A stretch of 22,582 bases of DNA from CAJJDF01 sp965655625 (GTDB lineage: Bacteria > Bacteroidota > Bacteroidia > Flavobacteriales_D > CAJJDF01). Made by a program: the position numbers and the translations under genes. Positions within the stretch are counted from its first letter, which is position 1. Every line of letters begins with the position of its first letter. The stretch covers positions 1-22,582 of the forward strand of contig CBFHHA010000040.1 in NCBI GenBank assembly GCA_965655625.1, written 5' to 3'. The notes under the pieces are model-generated. The model was not told the origin of the DNA. It worked only from the letters and a program-made list of their open reading frames with translations, and made no database searches. This document shows positions 14,513 to 22,582 of this stretch, piece by piece.

Positions 14513-17500
14513 TCATCGGATCAAATTAACATGTCCCATAAAGAATTCTTTTTCACTGGATTGTTTAACATAAACTGATATTTTCCAAATATAAGTTTCG
14601 GTTTTCGCTCCTTCTCCATCCCAGCCTTCGTTTAAGTCTCTTGTTTCGAAAACTAACTCTCCCCATCTATTGAAAATCGTTAGATGATAGGTTTCTTCTA
14701 CAAATCCTTCCGTTAACACTGGAATAAATACTTGATTAATTTCGTCTCTATTTGGTGTAAAAGTATTGGGAACATAAATCCCTATATCTTGGTACACTCT
14801 AATTGTTTTGATGATTGAATCTTGACAACCCACATTATTAGATGAAATCAATTTCACTTGATACACATTCGCACCATCTGCATAGGTATGGATTGGATTC
14901 TCTGTGATATCAAATTGATTATCCCCAAAATCCCATAAATAAACCGAAGAGAACTGCGACAAATTCGTAAATTGAACCTCGGGCGATTCTAACGAAGAAA
15001 ACAAAATTCTATCAGCAATGAAATCAGCAATGGGCTGCTCGTAAAGACATATCGCATCTTCATCCAAAGTAGAAGAAACACACCCTTCTTTGGAGGTAAC
15101 TGTTAGGTTTACGTCATAGCAATCGGGAACTGTATATTGATGACCAGCGAATCCTGCTTGTTGGGAAGTTGCTCCATTCCCAAAATCCCATAAATAGGAA
15201 GCTGATAGATCTATCGAGTCAGCTGTAAAAACTACGCTCAATTTATCACAACCCACACTGTCTGAATAGGTAAAATTAGAATTGGGTGTTTTGGAGATCA
15301 CAATAGACTCAAATGCTGAGTCTGAACACCCTGTAAGCGGATTAGTTCCCAAAAGCTTTATGGTATAATTTCCTGTCGAAGAATATGTATGTGAAGGGTT
15401 AAACAGGAAGGAAGAATTCCCGTCTCCAAAACTCCAATCGAAGTTCAAGCTTCCCACGGAGTTATTCTGAAAATTAATGGGTTGAAGGTCACAAAAAACG
15501 GTGTTTAGCACATTAAAACTCACATCAGGAAGTGGATTTACTGTTACTTTTATCACTGAGTCTGGCCCTACACAACCGTGAGGCAATGAAGTAGGGATAA
15601 CGTGATAATCGACAACTTGAGGAGTAGTAGTTAAAATAGACAACGTATCATTAATTAATACACTTGATTGTATTGGAAAACTAGTCTCATTAAAAACAAG
15701 TGGTGTGGGTGTTGCCACCCATGTAAACGAACTTGGTATAGTTGCATTTAATAACACGTTTGTGTTATCTCCTGAACAAATTTCGATGTCTGAATTTTGA
15801 ACATGAGGAGTTGGATTTACGGTAATCAAATAGGAAGAGGAGGGTCCCGAACATTGAATACTTCCTTGAAGAATCGTGGGAGACACTGTCACTGTACTAA
15901 ACTGTTGTACTGCCGTATTATTCGATGCATTAAAGGATGGAACATTTCCAATTCCAGAAGAATTTAATGAAATCGCAGTATTCGAATTCTGCCAATTAAA
16001 AATGGTTCCAGAAATAGAGCCACTCAATATATTTTGAGGCACTTGAATTCCGTTACAAACACTGATATCTGGCAAAGGATAAACATCCGGTGTGGGTAAA
16101 ATAGAGAGGGTAAATGTTTCGGTCGGTCCTGAACAAGAAACACTGTCATTCACAAAAATAGAATACACAGAAAAACGTGAACTTTTGACTAAAGTAGATG
16201 GATTAGAAGAAATAAATCCAGGTACTGAATTTACGCCCGTTGCTGCTCCAACTCCAATTGAGGTATCGGAAACGGACCAAAAGTAATTAGCACCAATTAC
16301 GGGTCCATTGAATGAAATAGGACTCATCGTTATTCCATTACAAATTGTAGTATCCGAAATAGGAAACACCGTAGGTTGAGGGTTAACGAACACTGTTATT
16401 GGAATCACTGGGCTGGAACAACCGTTACTGGTACTTGTTCCTACTACACGATAAGTAACTTGCTGAACAGAATTACTCACATTCACCAATGAATCATTAA
16501 TCCTTGAAGATGAGACAACAGACGTGGTCTCATTCAGTACATTTAAAGATTGATCTGCGTACCAATTGAACGTAACATTAGTATTCGCAACCAAAGGTAA
16601 GTTCACACGAGTTCCACTACAAATGGTAACGGTATCCTCATTCAAGAGAGCTAAACGTGGTTTTACCGTCACCACAAATGTTTGAGCAAGTCCCGAACAT
16701 TGACCCTCAATTGAAACTGGAAATACAGAATAAACAACAATTTGATTCACAGAAGTATTATTGACCAATCTATCTGTAATTAAATTACTTGTGCTTGGTA
16801 AGAGAGATTCACCGGTAACATTTGGGTTGTCTATAGAAACAAACCAATTGAATGTAGAAGGTACATTAGCCGTTAAAATAGCGTTTACGGGGCTTCCACT
16901 ACAAATCTCAACATTAGGCAAATTTGACAAGACAACATCTGGTTGAACCTTAACCCTAACAGTCGAATCTGGTCCGAGACACCCGTGAGGAAAAGAGGTA
17001 GGTGTTATTGTATAAGTTACAAATTGAGGTACATTGGTGTTATTGGTAAGAGAATCATCTATTAAGAAGGAAGTTTGTGTAGACGTTAATTCACCTGTTA
17101 CACTCGTGTTTTGAGTAGCAGACCAGGCAATATTAGATGGCACAGAAGTCGAAATATTAATATTCAAGCGACTATCATTGCACAAAACTGTATCAGTTAA
17201 TGGATCGGTATACGGTGTTGGATTCACAATTATTTCACTATTCAAAGTGGTGGCATTATCACATCCCACACCACTATCCGTTACAACAGCAAAATATTTA
17301 TAATTCCCTGCGGTATTAAATGTAATCGGTGAAAATGCAGTATCAGTCACTCCGTTTATCAAAACATTTGGAGTACCAAATTGATACCATGCAATAGAAG
17401 TTGCACCAGTTCCTCCTGAAAAAGAAAAAGACAAGGGCTGAATAATAGTAGTTCCTTGGCATATCATCTGACTTAACACTGGTTGATTTGAAATAACTGG

Positions 17501-20500
17501 ATCACCTACAACCACTACTTCAGCTGGGTTTGAAATGACATTTGAACATCCACCTGCTGAGAATGACAGTACGCAATAATAGAAATTAGTGCCTGCCATC
17601 GATGTTGGGGGAAGATAAGAATCTGCTATTTCACCAATAATTGGAGTTCCTCCCATGTTGGAATTAACAGTATTCTTATACCATTGATAACTGACTGAAT
17701 TGTTACCACCCACATAAGAAACAGACAATAAACTAGGCGAACCACCTACACAAAGCTTCTGAAATCCGTTTGGTTGATTTGAAATTGAAGGAGTAGGAGT
17801 CGTGATTATTTTTGCAGTTTGGGAAGTGACACCACAATTTAGACCTGACTGGATAATTTCACAATAATAATAAACTGTGCCAACTGTGCTTACTGGTGGT
17901 GTAAATAGTGAGTCAGTTGCACCCGGAATTAGACTTCCTCCAGAATTAAAATTTACTGCATTGCTATACCATTGGAAATTAAACGTGCCTAGCCCTCCCG
18001 AAGCTCTTACTTTTAATGGAGTAACTGGCGAAGTATTTTCGCAATAAATGGCAGAATCAGGTTGCAAATCAATGATTGGATCGTCCAAAATAATAACCCG
18101 TGCATTTTGAGAAGTGTCCACATCACATCCATTTCCACTTAAACTCAATATCACGTGATAATTTACTGTATCAGGCGAAAGATAAATCGTAGGTAGAAAA
18201 ATTGCATTAGTGTCTCCTAATAAATCAACTCCATTTCTTTGCCACTGATAACTCGGAGTTCCTAAACCACCTGAATAAGATACGAAAAAGGGAGCCCCAA
18301 TCGTTCCACCAACACAGATTGTTTGTGAAGCGATAGGTTGTAAACTTATTACTGGATCTGGATTAATTATAATTGTAGAAATATCCGATACGAGAGAGGA
18401 GCAACCTCCTTTAGAAAGAGTGATGACACAATAGTAATAAAGAGTTCCTACACTATTTGAGGGAGGAAGATAACTTGGATTTGTAGCTCCCGTAATTGGT
18501 ATTCCAGCAGAATAAGAATTTGAAGTATTCACAAACCATTGATAAGTTGGAACACCCACTCCATTTTGATATGTAACTGATAAAGCTGTTAAAGCTCCAT
18601 CTAAACATACCTTTTGTGAGTCTATTGGTTGAGTTGTGAAAGATGGGGCTAAATTTATTTTTATTTCTGCCACCCCAGATGTTACGTTACAATTGAGCCC
18701 ACTTTGTGTTACTTCACAATAATAATAAAATGTTCCTGCGGTAGCTACAGATGGCAAATAGGTTGAGTCAGTGGCTCCACTTATTATTACTCCACCTACG
18801 TTGCTTCTGGTTGTATTGCTAAACCATTGGTAATTATAACTACCTAATCCTCCTTGGGCTGAAATTAACAATGTATCAACCGTTGTAGCTCCAATACAAT
18901 AAGTATCAGAAACGGGCTGCAATACTACAATTGGATCGGGAACTACTGTTATTATTGCATCTTGCGAAGTATCAGAATCACAACCACTTCCACTCAAACT
19001 TAACACAACAGAAAAGGAATAATTTCCGGGAGAACTTATTCCAGAAGGCATGAAAGATGAAAATGTATCTCCCAACAAGTTTACCCCTGAATTTTGCCAT
19101 TGATAACTGGGTGTTCCTACACCTCCAGAATAATTAACAAAAAGAGGAGTTCCAATGCTTCCTCCTTCACATATCGACTGAGAAGGGATTGGCTGAATAG
19201 AAATTATTGGATCGGGCTGAACAATTACTTTACCTATATCTGAAGTTATGAAAGAACAACCGCCACTTGGCAAAGTAACTACACAGTAATAATAAAAGAT
19301 TCCTGTAGAGTCAGATGGTGGCGAATAGCTTGAATTCATTGCTCCTGGAATAGGCAAACTACCTGTATATGAATTAATCGAATTAGAATACCACTGATAT
19401 GTTGGAGTTCCTACTCCATTTTGATAAGCAACTGTTAACGCATTCAAACTTCCGTCTAAGCAAACAGTCTGTGAATCGATGGGTTGAGTGGTAAATGTAG
19501 GTGCTAATGTTACGATAATAGAAGCTACTCCAGATGTAACATCACAATTTAATCCGGTTTGTGTAATCTCACAATAGTAATAAGTAGTTCCAACAGCCGA
19601 AACAGGTGGAGTAAAAGTAGAATCTGTCTCTCCCATTAGTTGAATTCCACCTACGTTACTATTGCTATTATTACTAAACCATTGGTATGAATACATTCCT
19701 AATCCACCAGCTGCCTGAACTACAAGTGGTGTAACAGGAGATGCATTCTGACAATATGAAGCAGAAATTGGCTGCAATGAAACTATTGGATCCGGCACAA
19801 TGATCACTTCTCCTATTTGAGAGGTGTCTGCATTACACCCACTTCCATTTAAATTTATTATCACTGAAAAATCTACCGTATCAGCTGAACTAAATGTAGG
19901 AGGTAAATAAAATGAATCAATTGCAGACGAAATGTCCACTCCATTTCTTTGCCACTGATAAATTGGAGTTCCTACTCCGCCCGTGTAACCCGCAAACAAG
20001 ACTGAGCCTATCGTTCCTCCTTCACAAATGGTTTGAGTAGGAATAGGGTGTAAATTAATTACCGGATCTGGTCGAACAATTATAACACCAACGTTAGAAG
20101 TAATACTCGAACATCCGCCACTTGGTAAAGTAACCACGCAGTAATAATAAAAACTACCTACGGAATCACTCGGTGGGGCGTAACTTGAACTTGTTGCTCC
20201 AGAAATCATAGTTCCTCCCGAAGTAGAATTAGTCGTGTTTGAATACCACTGATAGGTTCCTCCTGCTACTCCATTTTGATAAGCTACTGTTAAGGCATTC
20301 AAACTTCCATCTAAACAAATAATCTGTAATGAATCGGGATTTGTTGAAAAAGTAGGTGCTGGTGTCACAACTATCGCAGCAGGAATTGAAGTAACCTCAC
20401 AATTTAAACCGCTTTGACTAATGACACAATAGTAATACCTTGTGCCTATGGTTCCAACTAAAGGCACATATACCGAATCAGTAGCACCGGCTATTTGACT

Positions 20501-22582
20501 CCCACCTGAATTACTATTTATGGTGTCAGAATACCATTGGTAACTATAACTTCCCAATCCGCCAGAGGCAGAAACTGTTAATGTATCAACTCCAGATGCT
20601 CCTAAACAATAAGTGTCCGAAACGGGCTGAATGGTTACAACAGGATCGGGCACCACAGTGATAATGGCATCTTGTGACGTATCCGTATCACAACCACTTC
20701 CACTAAGTGAAAGTACAACTGTATATAAATAGTTGCCTGTGGCAATAAAATTTGCGGGAGTGAATGATGACGAAACTTCACCGGGTAAATCAATCCCAAA
20801 TTCCTGCCATTGATAACTGGGAACCCCTGTACCTCCTGTGTAATTCAATGTAAGTGCAGGACTTATGGTTCCACCAACGCAAATAGTGTCATAAGATAAT
20901 GGCTGAACATTTATTGTAGGTTCGGGTTTTACTATTGCGACACCCACCTCGGATACAATTTTGGAACATCCTCCTGAATTAAAAGTTATCTCACAATAAT
21001 AGTATTTAGCACCAGGAACACTTGATGAAGGTACATAACTTGAGTTGGTATCTCCCGCCAGTAATGTCCCTCCAAAACTTGAGTTCACAGAATTGACAAA
21101 CCATTGGTAACTTGGTTGCCCAAAACCATTAACGTAATTCACACTTAAAGGTAAAAATGTACCATCTATACACACAGATTGGGAATCAATTGGTTGAACC
21201 GAGAATGTTGGACCTGGTGTAACGAATATTCTTGCAGGCAATGAGGCAACACCACAATTGGACCCAGTTTGTGTTACAACACAATAATAATAACGATCAC
21301 TTGCAGAACCAACAGGCGGAACAAAGGTTGAATCTATGGCTCCAGGAATAAGAGTCCCACCCACATTTGTATTCGTAAAGCTGGTGTACCACTGAAAACT
21401 TTTTGATCCTACACCTCCACTGGCACTAATGATTAAAGTATCAACTGGTGAGGCGTTCTCACAATAAAAAGCAGAATCAGGCTGAAGAGTAATAATGGGA
21501 TCTGGCACAATGATCACTTCTCCTATTTGAGAGGTATCTGCATTACATCCATTCCCGCTTAAGTTTATAATCATTGAAAAATCTACCGTATCAGCTGAAC
21601 TAAATGAAGAGGGTAAATAAAATGAATCAATTGCAGATGGGATATCAACTCCATTTCTTTGCCACTGATAACTCGGTGCTCCTACTCCACCTGTGTAACC
21701 CGCAAAAAGTGCTGTTCCAATCGTTCCTCCTTCACAGATGGTTTGAGAAGGGATTGGGTGTAAATTAATCACCGGATCGGGTCGTACAATTACGACTCCA
21801 ACATTCGAAGTGATACTCGAACATCCTCCACTTGGTAAAGTTACCTCGCAGTAATAATAAAAACTACCTACGGAATCACTCGGTGGACTATAACTTGAAC
21901 TTGTTGCTCCAGGAATTAAACTCCCTCCTGTGTTCGTATTGAGCGTATTTGAATACCACTGATAGGTTCCTCCTGAAACTCCATTTTGATAAGCAACTGT
22001 TAAGGGAGATAAATTCCCATCTAAACAAATAATCTGACTGTCGATCGGTTGGGTACTAAATGAGGGACCTTCAGTCACTACAATCTTTACCGTATCGGAT
22101 ATAACTCCACAGTTTAATCCTGTTTGGGATACTACACAATAATAATAGAATACACCAACAGAATCTACAAAAGGGACAAAAGTAGAATCAGTTGCTCCAG
22201 AAATTAATTGACTAGCAGAATAAGTGCTGTTCACAGAATCCATGTACCACTGGTAAGTATATGTTCCAAGTCCACCACTTGCTTGAACCAATAAAGGAGT
22301 TACGGGTGAGGCATCCTGGCAATATACAGCGGTATCGGGTTGATTGATAATTATGGGATCTGGCACAATGATCACTTCTCCTATTTGAGAGGTATCTGCA
22401 TTACATCCATTTCCACTTAAGTTAATAATCACTGAAAAATCTACCGTATCAGCTGAACTAAATGAAGAGGGTAAATAAAATGAATCAATTGCAGACGAAA
22501 TGTCCACTCCATTTCTTTGCCACTGATAACTCGGTGCTCCTACTCCACCTGTGTAACCCGCAAAAAGTGCTGTTCCAATCGT
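14513..22582 (-). CDS. Giant T9SS type B cargo protein with Ig-like, PKD-like and PKD domains (5' end beyond the window)
   Basis: At least 2689 residues; the frame is open at the right edge, so the signal peptide and N-terminus are missing. A GTG at 22507 is internal, not a start: the repeat continues in frame upstream of it as TIGTALFAGYTGGVG. From N to C: 19 Ig-like domains of about 95 residues (22582-17213; YQWY/YQWQ strand, YYYC strand, paired cysteines). Then six PKD-like domains (17212-15527; typical ICSG...P start, GC.GPDS near the end) and three PKD domains (15526-14786; FDWSFGDG, YLWDFGNG, YLWDFGDN). The last is the CHU_C gliding-motility-associated sorting domain (14785-14513; VPNTFTPNRDEIN, LTIFNRWGELVFET, GWDG). 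Such proteins are exported by the type IX secretion system and act at the cell surface, often as adhesins; the adhesin role is inference. No PorP/SprF partner gene lies just downstream, where such partners often lie. Confidence 0.93.
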   Translation of the reverse strand, partial: TIGTALFAGYTGGVGAPSYQWQRNGVDISSAIDSFYLPSSFSSADTVDFSVIINLSGNGCNADTSQIGEVIIVPDPIIINQPDTAVYCQDASPVTPLLVQASGGLGTYTYQWYMDSVNSTYSASQLISGATDSTFVPFVDSVGVFYYYCVVSQTGLNCGVISDTVKIVVTEGPSFSTQPIDSQIICLDGNLSPLTVAYQNGVSGGTYQWYSNTLNTNTGGSLIPGATSSSYSPPSDSVGSFYYYCEVTLPSGGCSSITSNVGVVIVRPDPVINLHPIPSQTICEGGTIGTALFAGYTGGVGAPSYQWQRNGVDIPSAIDSFYLPSSFSSADTVDFSMIINLSGNGCNADTSQIGEVIIVPDPIITLQPDSAFYCENASPVDTLIISASGGVGSKSFQWYTSFTNTNVGGTLIPGAIDSTFVPPVGSASDRYYYCVVTQTGSNCGVASLPARIFVTPGPTFSVQPIDSQSVCIDGTFLPLSVNYVNGFGQPSYQWFVNSVNSSFGGTLLAGDTNSSYVPSSSVPGAKYYYCEITFNSGGCSKIVSEVGVAIVKPEPTINVQPLSYDTICVGGTISPALTLNYTGGTGVPSYQWQEFGIDLPGEVSSSFTPANFIATGNYLYTVVLSLSGSGCDTDTSQDAIITVVPDPVVTIQPVSDTYCLGASGVDTLTVSASGGLGSYSYQWYSDTINSNSGGSQIAGATDSVYVPLVGTIGTRYYYCVISQSGLNCEVTSIPAAIVVTPAPTFSTNPDSLQIICLDGSLNALTVAYQNGVAGGTYQWYSNTTNSTSGGTMISGATSSSYAPPSDSVGSFYYYCVVTLPSGGCSSITSNVGVIIVRPDPVINLHPIPTQTICEGGTIGSVLFAGYTGGVGTPIYQWQRNGVDISSAIDSFYLPPTFSSADTVDFSVIINLNGSGCNADTSQIGEVIIVPDPIVSLQPISASYCQNASPVTPLVVQAAGGLGMYSYQWFSNNSNSNVGGIQLMGETDSTFTPPVSAVGTTYYYCEITQTGLNCDVTSGVASIIVTLAPTFTTQPIDSQTVCLDGSLNALTVAYQNGVGTPTYQWYSNSINSYTGSLPIPGAMNSSYSPPSDSTGIFYYYCVVTLPSGGCSFITSDIGKVIVQPDPIISIQPIPSQSICEGGSIGTPLFVNYSGGVGTPSYQWQNSGVNLLGDTFSSFMPSGISSPGNYSFSVVLSLSGSGCDSDTSQDAIITVVPDPIVVLQPVSDTYCIGATTVDTLLISAQGGLGSYNYQWFSNTTRSNVGGVIISGATDSTYLPSVATAGTFYYYCEVTQSGLNCNVTSGVAEIKINLAPSFTTQPIDSQKVCLDGALTALSVTYQNGVGVPTYQWFVNTSNSYSAGIPITGATNPSYLPPSNSVGTLYYYCVITLSKGGCSSLVSDISTIIINPDPVISLQPIASQTICVGGTIGAPFFVSYSGGLGTPSYQWQRNGVDLLGDTNAIFLPTIYLSPDTVNYHVILSLSGNGCDVDTSQNARVIILDDPIIDLQPDSAIYCENTSPVTPLKVRASGGLGTFNFQWYSNAVNFNSGGSLIPGATDSLFTPPVSTVGTVYYYCEIIQSGLNCGVTSQTAKIITTPTPSISNQPNGFQKLCVGGSPSLLSVSYVGGNNSVSYQWYKNTVNSNMGGTPIIGEIADSYLPPTSMAGTNFYYCVLSFSAGGCSNVISNPAEVVVVGDPVISNQPVLSQMICQGTTIIQPLSFSFSGGTGATSIAWYQFGTPNVLINGVTDTAFSPITFNTAGNYKYFAVVTDSGVGCDNATTLNSEIIVNPTPYTDPLTDTVLCNDSRLNINISTSVPSNIAWSATQNTSVTGELTSTQTSFLIDDSLTNNTNVPQFVTYTITPTSFPHGCLGPDSTVRVKVQPDVVLSNLPNVEICSGSPVNAILTANVPSTFNWFVSIDNPNVTGESLLPSTSNLITDRLVNNTSVNQIVVYSVFPVSIEGQCSGLAQTFVVTVKPRLALLNEDTVTICSGTRVNLPLVANTNVTFNWYADQSLNVLNETTSVVSSSRINDSLVNVSNSVQQVTYRVVGTSTSNGCSSPVIPITVFVNPQPTVFPISDTTICNGITMSPISFNGPVIGANYFWSVSDTSIGVGAATGVNSVPGFISSNPSTLVKSSRFSVYSIFVNDSVSCSGPTETFTLSILPTPDVYPLPDISVCNGIQVPQNILSGSISGTIFNWQNSNTAISLNSSGIGNVPSFNASNNTAVQQFSTVTVSPTILQGSIQCSGPSSSYLITVNPTPHVQNSDIEICSGDNTNVLLNATIPSSFTWVATPTPLVFNETSFPIQSSVLINDTLSILTTTPQVVDYHVIPTSLPHGCVGPDSVIKVTVNPLPDVSFNVLNTVFCDLQPINFQNNSVGSLNFDWSFGDGNSSFLFNPSHTYSSTGNYTIKLLGTNPLTGCSDSAFESIVISKTPNSNFTYSDSVGCDKLSVVFTADSIDLSASYLWDFGNGATSQQAGFAGHQYTVPDCYDVNLTVTSKEGCVSSTLDEDAICLYEQPIADFIADRILFSSLESPEVQFTNLSQFSSVYLWDFGDNQFDITENPIHTYADGANVYQVKLISSNNVGCQDSIIKTIRVYQDIGIYVPNTFTPNRDEINQVFIPVLTEGFVEETYHLTIFNRWGELVFETRDLNEGWDGEGAKTETYIWKISVYVKQSSEKEFFMGHVNLIR
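17213..22582 (-). repeat. Tandem Ig-domain coding repeats in A-B-C order
   Basis: Three domain types alternate strictly. Type A has TICEGGTIG...YQWQRNGVD and ends GCNADTSQ...VPDP. Type B has YC.NASPV..L...ASGGLG..YQWYSN and YYYC.(V/I).Q(T/S)GLNC. Type C has QPIDSQ.VCLDG...AYQNGVG and YYYCVVTLPSGGC. In the window the order from the edge is A, then six B-C-A sets, the last A being divergent. One A-B-C set is about 855-858 bp. For example, the same TCTGGCACAATGATCACTTC segment starts at 21501 and 22359, with a one-base variant at 19791. Type A further alternates between two forms, giving a 1710-bp six-domain period. The 224 bases at 22359-22582 differ from 21501-21724 at only about nine positions. 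Confidence 0.9.

Noticed and set aside
16092..16946. Short plus-strand frames inside the giant gene
   Set aside because: They are antisense shadows of the long coding frame.
17213..22582. Regular repeats as a CRISPR array
   Set aside because: Repeats are about 855 bp, stay in one open frame and encode Ig-like domains; there are no short repeats with unique spacers.

Overview
The window looks like chromosomal DNA from a gliding or T9SS-bearing Bacteroidota, most likely a Flavobacteriales relative. The DNA is AT-rich. Several promoters fit the Bacteroidota pattern TTTG - about 19 nt - TAnnTTTG. Leaders are A-rich and lack strong Shine-Dalgarno sites. A giant surface protein ends in the gliding-motility-associated (CHU_C) type B sorting domain, and a DUF5117/DUF4953-type metalloprotease and an etfB-etfA-BFN-nucleoside transporter neighbourhood are present. 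Species cannot be named from sequence alone.

Layout. 1-85 (-): first 28 codons of a YbaB/EbfC nucleoid protein. 187-1464 (-): fumarylacetoacetase, the last step of tyrosine breakdown. 1485-1560: a palindromic MITE-like element. 1631-2281 (-): a decayed locus holding the C-terminal part of a Fic protein with a mutated catalytic motif, joined to the signal-peptide start of a second broken gene. 2463-3443 (-): pyruvate dehydrogenase E1 beta. 3654-5343 (+): etfB-etfA, both electron transfer flavoprotein subunits. 5483-7457 (-): a two-gene membrane PH-domain operon resembling B. subtilis ydbS-ydbT. 7592-10047 (+): a bifunctional nuclease (BFN+UVR) gene and a concentrative nucleoside transporter with a lipoprotein-like N-terminal domain. 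10146-12707 (+): a secreted zinc metalloprotease. 12808-12892 (+): tRNA-Ser(UGA) with a near-perfect promoter and terminator. 13244-13891 (+): a YceI-family lipoprotein. 13987-14450: non-coding, with a second copy of a 35-bp dispersed repeat. 14513-22582 (-, open at the right edge): at least 2689 residues of a giant T9SS type B cargo protein.

Functionally the left half is central metabolism: tyrosine catabolism, acetyl-CoA formation and ETF electron transfer. The middle holds envelope, nucleoside and nuclease functions. The right third is the giant surface protein. It carries 19 Ig-like domains in a strict A-B-C order, then six PKD-like domains, three PKD domains and the sorting domain. The Ig array has a three-domain period of about 855 bp and a six-domain period of 1710 bp.

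I do not see a convincing new defence or biosynthetic system. The most notable items are the higher-order, mosaic Ig array, the composite Fic remnant with His-to-Tyr in the catalytic motif, the lipoprotein-domain/CNT transporter fusion, and several intergenic palindromic repeats, one of which abuts the pdhB stop codon.
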